Source: Pseudoduganella dura
GTDB taxonomy: Bacteria > Pseudomonadota > Gammaproteobacteria > Burkholderiales > Burkholderiaceae_D
Length of the DNA stretch: 64,000 bases
Reading direction: 5' to 3'
Assembly (NCBI RefSeq): GCF_009727155.1
Contig: NZ_WNWM01000002.1
Coordinates: 992,001 to 1,056,000, forward strand
Shown here: positions 1-9,323 of the stretch, one piece after another
Layout of the letters: each line of letters starts with the position of its first letter
How positions within the stretch are numbered: position 1 is the first letter of the stretch
Made by a program: the position numbers and the translations under genes
Notes under the pieces: model-generated
The model's input: the letters and a program-made list of their open reading frames with translations, nothing else
What the model was told of the DNA's origin: nothing
The model's database searches: none

Positions 1-156
1 GATCGTCACGACCGGCATGTGCACGTCCGGATGGATGAACAGCGGACGGTCCGCGGAAACGACGAGCGGCTGTGTTTCGCTGGTGACGAAGGCGGTGCCG
101 AGACCGATGGCGGCGACGACGAAGAAGATGGCTTCCATGTGTTTCATTGCATTCAT
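1..156 (-). CDS. Hypothetical small membrane or exported protein, 3' end beyond the window
   Basis: A minus-strand reading frame opens at an ATG whose last base is 156 and runs uninterrupted to base 1, giving 52 residues before the window ends. A GGAG ribosome-binding site lies about 6 bases upstream of this ATG. The product begins MNAMKHMEAIFFVVAAIG and has one hydrophobic stretch (about residues 8-25), as expected for a signal peptide or membrane anchor, then a polar segment rich in V, P and H. I do not recognise the family. The two LacI-type operator copies further upstream could control it. Since the 3' end is missing, total length and function cannot be judged. Confidence 0.5.
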   Translation of the reverse strand, partial: MNAMKHMEAIFFVVAAIGLGTAFVTSETQPLVVSADRPLFIHPDVHMPVVTI

Positions 157-586
157 GATGCGCTCCGTGGTGGTTTGGTTGTACTGGTACTGCGAGGCGG
201 CCCGGGATGTTTGCACTGTACCTAAAGGCTTTTCGCGTCTCCACCGGCGTGCGACGAAGCGCGGAAAACGCGGGATGAACTGCAACCGCGCGGGCTCCGC
301 ATAAATTCGCATGAATTCGAGTGTGACGTTTCACCTGACCCGAAGCACAGAATAGGCCGCGTCAATCTCTGCCGATTGACGGACCGCAAATGCGCAGTTG
401 ATGGAAATCAGGATGGAACTACTGGCGGGGAACTAAGCGGATCGCAAACGTTTTCAAGATTTGCCCAAACGTTTTCATAAGCGATGGAGTAATTTCAGAA
501 CACCGGTTTGCGTGGCAGGGCGCCAACAACGATGTGTCATTTGCGCACTGCCCCGTGTTTGAAGGAAGCGTTACTGGCCGTACGCA
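157..586. other. Intergenic region with regulatory motifs, no gene seen
   Basis: This stretch lies upstream of the minus-strand gene at 1-156 and downstream of the YciI gene. I see no convincing coding frame. It holds an inverted repeat, GTCAATC (361-367) and GATTGAC (374-380) separated by 6 bases, and two copies of CAAACGTTTTC annotated separately. Both look like DNA-binding protein sites. Nothing else in it was recognised. Confidence 0.5.
445..476. promoter_or_regulatory. Tandem LacI-family-type operators
   Basis: CAAACGTTTTC occurs at 445-455 and again at 466-476. The copies start exactly 21 bp apart, about two helical turns, so proteins bound to them would sit on the same DNA face. The core AAACGTTT matches the central part of operators known for LacI/GalR proteins such as PurR and CcpA. 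The likely target is the minus-strand gene starting at 156 and whatever follows it outside the window. No LacI-type regulator gene is present in this window, so the cognate regulator is unknown. Confidence 0.55.
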
Positions 587-883
587 TCAGCGCACCGGCG
601 TGCTCGCCAGGTCGCCCACGACCGTGTGCCATTTGCGCACGGTCCAGCGCTTGACCAGGCCGTGCCGGACGTACGGATCGGCGGCGGCGAAGTCTTCCGC
701 AATGGCCGGCGCATCGATGGTGAAGACCAGCAGCGCGCTGTCGATCGGCTCGCCCGCCGCGCCGGCCAGCAGCAGTTCGCCGCGTTCGACGGCGTCCCAA
801 GCCAGCTTCAGGTGTTCAGTGCGGTACTGCTCGCGGCGCTGCAGGTAATCGTCGGCGAGCTCATAAGTCAGCAGGTAATGCAT
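587..883 (-). CDS. YciI family protein
   Basis: The 98-residue product is a small single-domain protein of the YciI / DGPF ferredoxin-like fold. It starts MHYLLTYELADDYLQRREQY and carries the family's histidine (TEHL, residues 23-26), the acidic segment and the later PYVRHGLVKRW block, where YciI proteins usually have D-P-[FY]. Biochemical function is mostly unknown; YciI-like domains are thought to be small enzymes or binding proteins. The ATG lies inside the 3' end of the upstream hydrolase gene (23-base overlap), preceded by GGAAAG, so the two are likely translationally coupled and transcribed together. Confidence 0.85.
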   Translation of the reverse strand: MHYLLTYELADDYLQRREQYRTEHLKLAWDAVERGELLLAGAAGEPIDSALLVFTIDAPAIAEDFAAADPYVRHGLVKRWTVRKWHTVVGDLASTPVR

Positions 884-1682
884 GTGTGCTTTCCGTGGAA
901 ATGGGTGACCCGAGCCAGTCCAGCACGAGCCGGTTGAAGGAATCGGGTTGGCGCAGCATCGGCCAGTGATCGGTGTCCATCGCCACGGCCTTGCTGCCCG
1001 GCTTGCCGTCCAGCTCGGCCACCCAGGCGGACGAATGGAACATGAACGGCTTGCGCGTGCCGTAAATATAGAGCATCGGGCACAACGGGCGGAACGGCCT
1101 GCTGCTCTTGTACTTTCCGGTCCAGGTCGAATAGTAGGGATAGTTCTTTGCGACCGTCAGCGCCTCCGGCGCGGCCGGCACGCGCATCTTCCTGGCCAGT
1201 GAACGCGTCATCGATTCACCCACGCCGCCGCCGATCTTCCAGGCGGCCGCCAGCCATAACTGGTACGCCATGATGCCGAGCTTGCCCTTCAGGCCGATCT
1301 CGTCCAGGTGCGCTTTCGATCCCGCGTCGCCGATATCGACGCCGATCACGCGCGATACCAGGTCCGGGTGGCGCTGCGCAAAGTTGTAGCCGAACAGGCA
1401 GCCCCAGTCGTGCACCAGCAGCGTGACCGGCCTGCCGGGGCTGACCTGGAGGACCACCTGTTCGCACAGGGCGACCAGCGCATCGAGCGAGTGTTCCTTG
1501 CGGGGCGCGCCGGGCTCGAAGCCGGGCCAGGTGAAGCGCACGCAGCGGAAGTATGGCGAGAAGGCGGCGGCTTGCGGCTCCCACAGCGCGGCGGTGTCGG
1601 GCCAGCCGTGCAGCATCAGGATGGTGTCGGGGCCGGTGCCATCGATGTGGACCTGGGTGTTGCCGATGAGTGTTGCCGCCAC
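861..1682 (-). CDS. Alpha/beta hydrolase, epoxide hydrolase / haloalkane dehalogenase type
   Basis: The 273-residue protein has the alpha/beta-hydrolase pattern. HGWPD (residues 25-29) forms the oxyanion-hole turn. The nucleophile elbow reads VHDWGC, so the nucleophile would be Asp92 rather than Ser, which points to the epoxide hydrolase / haloalkane dehalogenase branch. A late DTDHW segment supplies the probable catalytic histidine. No signal peptide is seen, so it should be cytoplasmic. The substrate cannot be read from sequence. It lies about 40 bases downstream of rarA on the same strand and overlaps the YciI gene, so it may be read through from the rarA operon. Confidence 0.85.
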   Translation of the reverse strand: MAATLIGNTQVHIDGTGPDTILMLHGWPDTAALWEPQAAAFSPYFRCVRFTWPGFEPGAPRKEHSLDALVALCEQVVLQVSPGRPVTLLVHDWGCLFGYNFAQRHPDLVSRVIGVDIGDAGSKAHLDEIGLKGKLGIMAYQLWLAAAWKIGGGVGESMTRSLARKMRVPAAPEALTVAKNYPYYSTWTGKYKSSRPFRPLCPMLYIYGTRKPFMFHSSAWVAELDGKPGSKAVAMDTDHWPMLRQPDSFNRLVLDWLGSPISTESTHALPADL

Positions 1683-1724
1683 TTGCCCTCCGTTGTCAGT
1701 ATCCGGTGATCAGTATGGGGGTGG

Positions 1725-3032
1725 TCAATCCTCGCCCGCCTGCTTGTCCAGCCCCCTCAACCACGCCAGCTTCTCGGCGATCTTGCCCTCCACCCCGCGC
1801 GGCACCGGCTTGTACCAGCGCGGCTCGGGGATCCCGTCCGGCAGGTACGTTTCGCCGGCGGCATACGCATTCGGCTCGTCGTGCGCATAGCGGTACTCGT
1901 GCCCGTAGCCGAGTTCCTTCATCAGCTTGGTGGGCGCGTTGCGCAGGTGGACGGGCACCTCGCGCGACTTGTCCTTCTTGACGAACGCCATGGCGGCGTT
2001 GAAGGCGTTGTAGCCGGCATTGCTCTTGGCGGCGATGGCCAGGTAGACGACGGCCTGCCCCAGCGCCAGCTCGCCCTCCGGGGAACCCAGCCGTTCATAC
2101 GTTTCGGCGGCGTCGTTGACGATGGTCAGCGCGCGCGGATCGGCCAGGCCGATGTCTTCCCAGGCCATGCGCACGATGCGGCGGGCCAGGTAGCGCGGGT
2201 CGGCGCCGCCGTCGATCATGCGGCAGAACCAGTACAGCGCCGCATCCGGGTGCGAGCCGCGCACCGATTTGTGCAGCGCCGAGATCTGGTCGTAGAAATT
2301 GTCGCCGCCCTTGTCGAAGCGGCGCGCGTTCAGCGTCATCGCGTTCTCGACGAACTTCGCGTCGATGTGCGTGATGCGCGACGAACGGGCCGCCGTATCG
2401 GCCTGCTCCAGCAGGTTCAGGAAACGGCGCGCGTCGCCATCGGCAAAGCCGACCAGCGTGTCGACGGCCACGTCGTCGAACGTCAGTGCCGTCAAGGCGG
2501 AAGCGCGCGCCTTGTCGAGCAGTTGCCGCATCTCGTCGTCGGTCAGCGACTTGAGCACGTACACCTGGGCGCGCGACAGCAATGCCGAGTTGACTTCGAA
2601 GCTGGGGTTTTCCGTGGTGGCGCCGATGAACGTCACCAGGCCCGATTCGACGAACGGCAGCAGCGCATCCTGCTGCGCCTTGTTGAAGCGGTGGATCTCG
2701 TCGACGAACAGGATGGTGTTGCGGCCGAACTGGTCGAGGTTCTGCTGCGCCTGTTCCATCGCGGCGCGGATGTCCTTGACGCCGGCGAACACGGCGGACA
2801 GCGCGATGAACTCGGAGTCGAACGCGTTGGCGGTCAGCCGCGCCAGCGTGGTCTTGCCCACGCCCGGCGGGCCCCACAGGATCATCGAATGCGGCTTGCC
2901 GGCCTGGAACGCCAGGCGCAGCGGCTTGCCTTCGCCCAGCAGGTGGCCCTGGCCGATCACTTCGTCCAGCGTCTTCGGGCGCAACGCCTCGGCCAGCGGT
3001 TGCCGGGGCTCGGTGGAGAAGAGATCGGCCAT
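1725..3032 (-). CDS. rarA: Replication-associated recombination protein A (AAA+ ATPase)
   Basis: The 435-residue protein is a RarA/MgsA/WRNIP1-family AAA+ ATPase that acts at stalled replication forks. It opens with the typical PLAEALRPKTLDEVIGQ block. Walker A is GPPGVGKT at residues 54-61, Walker B is ILFVDEIHRF near residue 107, and the sensor region GATTENPSF and the C-terminal tetramerisation domain are all present. Length is normal for the family. It is the last gene of a probable ftsK-lolA-rarA operon, starting 17 bases after lolA, an order common in betaproteobacteria. Confidence 0.97.
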   Translation of the reverse strand: MADLFSTEPRQPLAEALRPKTLDEVIGQGHLLGEGKPLRLAFQAGKPHSMILWGPPGVGKTTLARLTANAFDSEFIALSAVFAGVKDIRAAMEQAQQNLDQFGRNTILFVDEIHRFNKAQQDALLPFVESGLVTFIGATTENPSFEVNSALLSRAQVYVLKSLTDDEMRQLLDKARASALTALTFDDVAVDTLVGFADGDARRFLNLLEQADTAARSSRITHIDAKFVENAMTLNARRFDKGGDNFYDQISALHKSVRGSHPDAALYWFCRMIDGGADPRYLARRIVRMAWEDIGLADPRALTIVNDAAETYERLGSPEGELALGQAVVYLAIAAKSNAGYNAFNAAMAFVKKDKSREVPVHLRNAPTKLMKELGYGHEYRYAHDEPNAYAAGETYLPDGIPEPRWYKPVPRGVEGKIAEKLAWLRGLDKQAGED

Positions 3033-3049
3033 CGGTTCTATCGCCTGGT

Positions 3050-3685
3050 TTATTGCTTCACGACGTCGGCGCCCTTCGGCACATCGAACCGGAACGCGGT
3101 CGTGCCCAGCGGCGGGTTCTTTTCGAACTTGCGGAACGCCAGCGTGGACACCTGTCCAAAATTATCCTTCAGCTCCATCGCTTCCGGCTGGCCGTTCTTC
3201 AGGCCGATCGAGATCAGCTCGAAGCTGGTGTCCTTCGCCTTCGGCACGGCCTTCAGCCATTCCAGGCCGTCGCGCGTGCCCGCCTCGGACAGCGTGAAGT
3301 TCTTTTCCAGGTCGTTGGAGCCGAACAGGATCGCGGCCGGCGAAGAGCCCAGCGCGTCGCCCAGCTTCTTTACCGTGACCTGGTTCAGGTCCTTGTCGTA
3401 GATGTACAGCTGGTCGCCGTCGGCCTGCAGCACCTGTTCATACGGCTTCTGGTAAGTCCAGATGAACTTGCCGGGGCGCGCGAACACGAACGTGCCCGTC
3501 GACGGCGCGGAGGTCTTCTTCGCGCCGTCGACGTTCTTCGTCAACGTCTGCGTGAATTCGCCCCGGGCCGACTTGGTCGAGCCGACGAAGGTCTTGAACT
3601 GGTCCAGCGCCGCGGCATGCGCCGCGCCCGCGAACGACACCGCGAAAGCCAACGAAACGGAAGCGGCAATGATGAAACGATTCAT
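3050..3685 (-). CDS. lolA: Outer-membrane lipoprotein carrier protein LolA
   Basis: The 211-residue product is the periplasmic chaperone that takes mature lipoproteins from LolCDE at the inner membrane to LolB at the outer membrane. A Sec signal peptide ends at the AHA-A site around residue 24. The mature part shows LolA hallmarks: GEFTQT near the start, then [13 protein letters not shown] and the repeated hydrophobic strands of the open beta-barrel. I chose the ATG at 3685 because it is immediately followed by the signal peptide. The frame is open further upstream but only inside the ftsK coding sequence. It starts 10 bases after the ftsK stop. Confidence 0.95.
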   Translation of the reverse strand: MNRFIIAASVSLAFAVSFAGAAHAAALDQFKTFVGSTKSARGEFTQTLTKNVDGAKKTSAPSTGTFVFARPGKFIWTYQKPYEQVLQADGDQLYIYDKDLNQVTVKKLGDALGSSPAAILFGSNDLEKNFTLSEAGTRDGLEWLKAVPKAKDTSFELISIGLKNGQPEAMELKDNFGQVSTLAFRKFEKNPPLGTTAFRFDVPKGADVVKQ

Positions 3686-3695
3686 GAGATCAATC

Positions 3696-6107
3696 CTATT
3701 CTGCGGGCGTGGCCGGAACGAGAATGTCCCGGTTGCCATTCGATTGCATCGGCGACACCACGCCGCTGTTTTCCATTTGCTCCAGCAGGCGCGCCGCGCG
3801 GTTGTAGCCGATGCGCAGGTGGCGCTGCACCAGCGAGATCGATGCGCGGCGGTTCTTGAGCACCACCTGCACCGCCTGATCGTACATCGGATCGGCTTCG
3901 CCGCCGCCCTCGCCCGCCGCGGCACCGTCGCCGCCGCCCCCTTCGCCCTCCAGCGTGCCGCCTTCGAGGATGCCGTCCACGTAGTTCGGTTCGCCCTGCA
4001 GCTTCAGGTGCTTGACCACGCGGTGCACTTCCTCGTCGGAGACGAACGCGCCGTGCACGCGCACCGGCAGGCCGGTACCGGGCGGCATGTACAGCATGTC
4101 GCCCATGCCCAGCAGCGCCTCGGCGCCCATCTGGTCGAGAATCGTGCGCGAGTCGATCTTGGAGGACACCTGGAACGCGATCCGGGTCGGGATATTAGCC
4201 TTGATCAGGCCGGTAATCACATCCACAGATGGGCGCTGCGTCGCCAGAATCAAGTGCAGGCCGGCCGCGCGCGCCTTTTGCGCGATACGGGCAATCAGCT
4301 CTTCCACCTTCTTGCCCACCACCATCATCAGGTCTGCCAGCTCGTCGATGATGATGACGATCGTCGGCAGCTTTTCCAGCGGCTCCGGCGAATCCGGCGT
4401 CAGCGAGAACGGATTCGGAATGTGCTCCTCGCGCTTTTGCGCCTCGGCGATCTTGGCGTTGTAGCCGGCCAGGTTACGCACGCCCAGCTTCGACATCAGC
4501 TTGTAGCGCCGCTCCATCTCGTTGACGGCCCAGTTCAGCGCATGGCCGGCCTGGCGCATGTCGGTCACCACCGGCGCCAGCAGGTGCGGGATGCCTTCGT
4601 AGACGGACATCTCCAGCATCTTCGGGTCGATCAGGATCATGCGCACATCGTGCGGATCGGACTTGTACAGCAGCGACAGGATCGTGGCGTTGATGCCCAC
4701 CGATTTACCCGAGCCGGTAGTACCCGCCACCAGCAGGTGCGGCATCTTCGCCAGGTCGGCCACGACCGGCTTGCCGGCGATGTCCTTGCCCAGCGCCACG
4801 GTCAGCGACGAGGCGCTGTCGTTGTACACCTTCGAACCGAGGATCTCGGTCAGGCGCACGATCTGGCGCTTCATGTTCGGCAGCTCGAGCGCCATGTAGT
4901 TCTTGCCGGGGATCGTTTCGACCACGCGGATCGAGGTCAGCGACAGCGAACGCGCCAGGTCGCGGGCCAGGTTGACGATCTGGCTGCCCTTCACGCCGGT
5001 GGCCGGTTCGATCTCGTAGCGCGTGACGACCGGGCCCGGATAGGCGGCGACGACCTTGGCTTCCACGCCGAAGTCCGACAGCTTCTTCTCGATCAGGCGG
5101 CTGGTGAATTCCAGCGTTTCGATGGACACCGTTTCCTGCGCCGGCGGGGCTTCGTCCAGCAGCGCCAGCGGCGGCAGGTCGGTGTTCTCGATATTCTGGA
5201 ACACCACCGGCTTTTCGCGCGGCAGCTCGGTTTCGGTAAACAGCGACGGCTGCTTTTCCTTCGGCACCCGCTCGACCTTTTCGACCGGCTCGGGCTTCGG
5301 CACCACCAGCATCTGGGGTTCCACCTTCAGCGGCAGGATCTCCGGATGCTTCTCCACGTGCTTCTCGCGTTCCTTGACGACGACTTCCTCGCGCTTCACG
5401 GTGGCCGCGGCGCCCTGGCGGCGATCCTCGCGGTCCTCGTAGCGCATGATGACCCAGTCGATGGCCGTTTCGATGGCCCCGCCGATGCGCTCGGCCACCG
5501 TCAGCCACGAGACGTGGAAGAACAGCGACGTGCCCATGCCGAACAGAAGCAGCAGGATCAGCGTGGCGCCCGTGAAGCCCAGGCCCACGTGGGCGGCATG
5601 GCCGACCAGCTGGCCCAGCACGCCGCCGGGCGCGCGCGGCAGCTGCACGGGCAGCGAATACATGCGCAGGTATTCCAGGCCCATGCTGCCGGTCAGCAGC
5701 AGCACGAAGCCGATCAGGCGGATGATGCCTTCGTGGCTGTGCTCCTCGTCTTCTTCCTTTTCCAGCACGAACTTGTTCGTCAGCCGGCGGTAGCCGCGCC
5801 ACACGAAGCGGACCAGGTAGACGCAGAACCACCAGGCCGAAAAGCCGAAGATATAGAACATCAGGTCGGACAGCCAGGCGCCGCCGCGGCCGCCCAGGTT
5901 GACCACGTTCGGCACCAGGCTGGCATGCGACCAGCCCGGATCGCCCTTGTGGTAGCTGGCCAGGATCAATACGAAATACAGGCAAGCGACGGCCAGCGCG
6001 AACCAGCGCGCCTCCGACAGCAGGCGCACGAGCCGGTTCGGCAACGGTTGTCTTTCGGTTGCCGTGCGCCGGTAAGAATTGCTCGTCTGTTGCGTGGTTT
6101 TACTCAT
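3696..6107 (-). CDS. ftsK: DNA translocase FtsK
   Basis: The 803-residue protein pumps chromosomal DNA through the closing septum and activates XerCD at dif. Four membrane segments lie at about 36-51, 78-101, 129-148 and 176-196. A charged linker follows (about 200-320). The RecA-like motor has Walker A GTTGSGKS at 462-469 and Walker [11 protein letters not shown] at 583-592. The C-terminal gamma winged-helix, which reads KOPS orientation sites, begins near residue 735 ([19 protein letters not shown]) after a glycine-rich segment. The linker is shorter than in E. coli FtsK, as usual for the SpoIIIE-like betaproteobacterial form. First gene of ftsK-lolA-rarA. Confidence 0.97.
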   Translation of the reverse strand: MSKTTQQTSNSYRRTATERQPLPNRLVRLLSEARWFALAVACLYFVLILASYHKGDPGWSHASLVPNVVNLGGRGGAWLSDLMFYIFGFSAWWFCVYLVRFVWRGYRRLTNKFVLEKEEDEEHSHEGIIRLIGFVLLLTGSMGLEYLRMYSLPVQLPRAPGGVLGQLVGHAAHVGLGFTGATLILLLLFGMGTSLFFHVSWLTVAERIGGAIETAIDWVIMRYEDREDRRQGAAATVKREEVVVKEREKHVEKHPEILPLKVEPQMLVVPKPEPVEKVERVPKEKQPSLFTETELPREKPVVFQNIENTDLPPLALLDEAPPAQETVSIETLEFTSRLIEKKLSDFGVEAKVVAAYPGPVVTRYEIEPATGVKGSQIVNLARDLARSLSLTSIRVVETIPGKNYMALELPNMKRQIVRLTEILGSKVYNDSASSLTVALGKDIAGKPVVADLAKMPHLLVAGTTGSGKSVGINATILSLLYKSDPHDVRMILIDPKMLEMSVYEGIPHLLAPVVTDMRQAGHALNWAVNEMERRYKLMSKLGVRNLAGYNAKIAEAQKREEHIPNPFSLTPDSPEPLEKLPTIVIIIDELADLMMVVGKKVEELIARIAQKARAAGLHLILATQRPSVDVITGLIKANIPTRIAFQVSSKIDSRTILDQMGAEALLGMGDMLYMPPGTGLPVRVHGAFVSDEEVHRVVKHLKLQGEPNYVDGILEGGTLEGEGGGGDGAAAGEGGGEADPMYDQAVQVVLKNRRASISLVQRHLRIGYNRAARLLEQMENSGVVSPMQSNGNRDILVPATPAE

Positions 6108-6207
6108 GACTACAACTGTGGTGGATTTTGTCGCAAACGTGTTGCGCTAAGGTAATTATTTCTATTGCGCTTATTTTAAGGCATCCGGGCCTATTCCGGC
6201 CTCTCAA

Positions 6208-6235
6208 TTCAAGAATGCGGGGGTTCGCTTATAAT
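6208..6235 (+). promoter_or_regulatory. Putative sigma-70 promoter upstream of trxB
   Basis: A perfect -10 hexamer TATAAT lies at 6230-6235. Sixteen bases upstream, TTCAAG (6208-6213) is a weak -35 match. It would start transcription about 95 bases before the trxB start codon. The -10 match is seen directly; its use as the trxB promoter is inference. Confidence 0.45.
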
Positions 6236-6287
6236 CTGACTTTGCTTGACCGAACCGCTTGTGCGTTCCGGCGATGCCTCCATATAG

Positions 6288-7289
<1,002 letters not shown>

Positions 7290-7295
7290 AGTCAC

Positions 7296-8003
7296 ATGGC
7301 GCGCGGATTGAAAAGCTTCGAAGACCTGAAGGTTCTCGGCAAGCAGCTCAAGGAGGGGGCCGCCGAGCGCGCCGCGGCCGAGGCCGAGCGCCTTGCCGAG
7401 GAAGCCGCGCGCATCGAGCGCGAAAAGCAGAAAGTGGCCGAGGCCGGCATGTTCCGTACCACGATGAAGGGCGTGAACAAGCTGCCGGAGTCGAACCGCT
7501 ACGTGCCGCAATTGCCCAAGCCCGTCATCGCCCCGCCGCCGGCCCCGAAGCGCAAGCTGACGGCCACCGAGCAAAAGAACGACGATGCGGCCGTGCTGCG
7601 CGAATCGCTGTCGGACCTGTTCGGCGTCGAGCACTACATGGAAGAAGAACCGTCGCTGAACTACCTCGCCCCCGGGGTCGGCAGCGACGTGATGAAGCGG
7701 CTGCGCAAGAACTACTGGCCGGTGCAGGACGAGCTCGACCTGCACGGCCTGCGCCGCGACGATGCCCGCAACGCCCTCGCCGGCTTCCTGGGCCGCGCCG
7801 TGCAGCGCAACCAGCGTTGCGTGTGCGTGATCCACGGTCGCGGCTTCGGCTCGCGCGGCGGCGAACCCGTGCTCAAGTCGATGGTGCACAGCTGGCTGGT
7901 GCAGACCGACGGCGTCATCGCCTTCTGCCAGGCGCATGCCGCCGAGGGCGGCGAAGGCGCGCTGATCGTGCTGCTGCGGGCCGCGCTGCGGCCGGAGCGC
8001 TGA
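7296..8003 (+). CDS. Smr/MutS2-type endonuclease domain protein
   Basis: The 235-residue protein has a long charged N-terminal helical region (residues 1-70, rich in E, A, K and R, probably coiled coil). The C-terminal Smr domain carries its two marker motifs: LDLHGLRRDDAR around residue 148, and IHGRGFGSRGGEPVLK further on. Smr domains of this stand-alone type (YdaL/SmrA/SmrB-like) are nucleases; SmrB cleaves mRNA at collided ribosomes. Whether this protein cuts DNA or mRNA is not decidable here. It starts 6 bases after trxB. Confidence 0.9.
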   Translation: MARGLKSFEDLKVLGKQLKEGAAERAAAEAERLAEEAARIEREKQKVAEAGMFRTTMKGVNKLPESNRYVPQLPKPVIAPPPAPKRKLTATEQKNDDAAVLRESLSDLFGVEHYMEEEPSLNYLAPGVGSDVMKRLRKNYWPVQDELDLHGLRRDDARNALAGFLGRAVQRNQRCVCVIHGRGFGSRGGEPVLKSMVHSWLVQTDGVIAFCQAHAAEGGEGALIVLLRAALRPER

Positions 8004-8037
8004 GGCGGCGATTCCTGCGGGCGTGGTGTCCGGGCAT

Positions 8038-8168
8038 GGTGTCGGACACCGGCTTCATCGGTGTCGGACACCGGTTTTCTCCCGGATGCTTCCAATGAAA
8101 ACCGGTGTCCGACACCAGAAGGCCGGTGTCCGAAACCAGCGGCTCCACCGGACCTGGTGTCGGACACC
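8038..8168. repeat. Cluster of five 13-bp palindromic repeats
   Basis: The near-palindrome GGTGTCGGACACC, or its complement GGTGTCCGACACC, occurs at 8038-8050, 8060-8072, 8104-8116 and 8156-8168, with a degenerate copy at 8125-8137 (GGTGTCCGAAACC). All copies lie between the Smr-domain gene and the channel gene. Copies in opposite orientation could pair into long hairpins in RNA or single-stranded DNA. They look like REP-type intergenic repeats rather than an operator array, since related pairs recur at 8908-8953. No transposase gene is linked. Confidence 0.8.
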
Positions 8169-8270
8169 GCTTTTAACTCAGCGGCTCCTGCCCTTGCACG
8201 GGCCACCGCTTTTCCCCTTGCAGTCTTCCTTTTCTGTTAACCTGTGCCCATCCTCCCCTGATGAGCCCGC

Positions 8271-8897
8271 ATGAAAATCGTCCCGCACGTTTCCCTCGTT
8301 ACCGTCATCGAAGTGATCGCGATCCTCGTCGGGGCGTTCTCGGGATTCGTGGAGGCGCGGCGCAAGCGGATGGATATCGTGGGGGTCATCATCGTGGCGT
8401 TCATCGCCGCGTTCGGCGGCGGCACGCTGCGCGACATCCTGCTCGACAAGCGGCCCCTGTTCTGGGTGCAGCACCAGGAATACACCATCCTGCTGTTCGT
8501 GCTGGCGCTGGCGGTGGCGCCGTTCATGAAGCACCTGCGGCACATCGTGTCGGAGCGCCTGATCGTGGTGGCCGATGCGATGGGGCTGGGGCTGTTCGCC
8601 GTGGCCGGCGTGTCGCAGGCGCTGGCGGCGCAGATGCCGATCTTCATCGCCGCGATGATGGGCGTGATCACGGGGATCTTCGGCGGCGTGCTGCGCGACA
8701 TCGTCTGCAACGAGGTGCCGATGGTGTTCAGGGACGGCAAGCCCTACGCGATCTGCGCATTCTTCGGCTGCTGGCTGTACATCCTGCTGCGGCAGGTGAA
8801 CGTGACAGAAGATATCGCGCTGTGGTCATCCGCCGCAACGATCACGCTGCTGCGGCTGATCACGTGGAAATTCGACCTGCGCGTCGGGAGACCATGA
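8271..8897 (+). CDS. Trimeric intracellular cation channel (UPF0126/YicG) family protein
   Basis: The 208-residue membrane protein contains two copies of the UPF0126 module. Each has three hydrophobic helices and a signature loop: FGGGTLRDILL near residue 48 and FGGVLRDIVCNEVP near residue 140. Prokaryotic members of this family form trimeric cation channels related to animal TRIC proteins; some members are linked to glycine uptake. The ATG at 8271 gives a normal family length. The gene is bracketed by palindromic repeat clusters on both sides and has no obvious operon partner. Confidence 0.87.
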   Translation: MKIVPHVSLVTVIEVIAILVGAFSGFVEARRKRMDIVGVIIVAFIAAFGGGTLRDILLDKRPLFWVQHQEYTILLFVLALAVAPFMKHLRHIVSERLIVVADAMGLGLFAVAGVSQALAAQMPIFIAAMMGVITGIFGGVLRDIVCNEVPMVFRDGKPYAICAFFGCWLYILLRQVNVTEDIALWSSAATITLLRLITWKFDLRVGRP

Positions 8898-8907
8898 AGC
8901 TCGAACC

Positions 8908-8953
8908 AGTGTCGGACACCATTTCAAGCAAGCTCGAAATGGTGTCCGACACT
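8908..8953. repeat. Paired palindromic repeat (REPIN-like inverted pair)
   Basis: AGTGTCGGACACCATTTC (8908-8925) and its exact reverse complement (8936-8953) are separated by 10 bases, so 18-bp perfect arms enclose a short loop. Each arm contains the same 13-bp palindrome seen at 8038-8168. It lies between the convergent channel gene and glnB and could act as a bidirectional transcript end, although no T-tract follows. Confidence 0.8.
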
Positions 8954-8957
8954 AAAA

Positions 8958-9323
<366 letters not shown>

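Noticed and set aside
3462..6155. 897-codon plus-strand open frame opposite ftsK and lolA
   Set aside because: It is rich in R, H, Q and A with no recognisable domain and lies opposite well-supported genes, so it is a shadow of high-GC codon use.
8038..8168. CRISPR array
   Set aside because: Repeats are 13 bp, irregularly spaced, in both orientations, and no cas genes are present.
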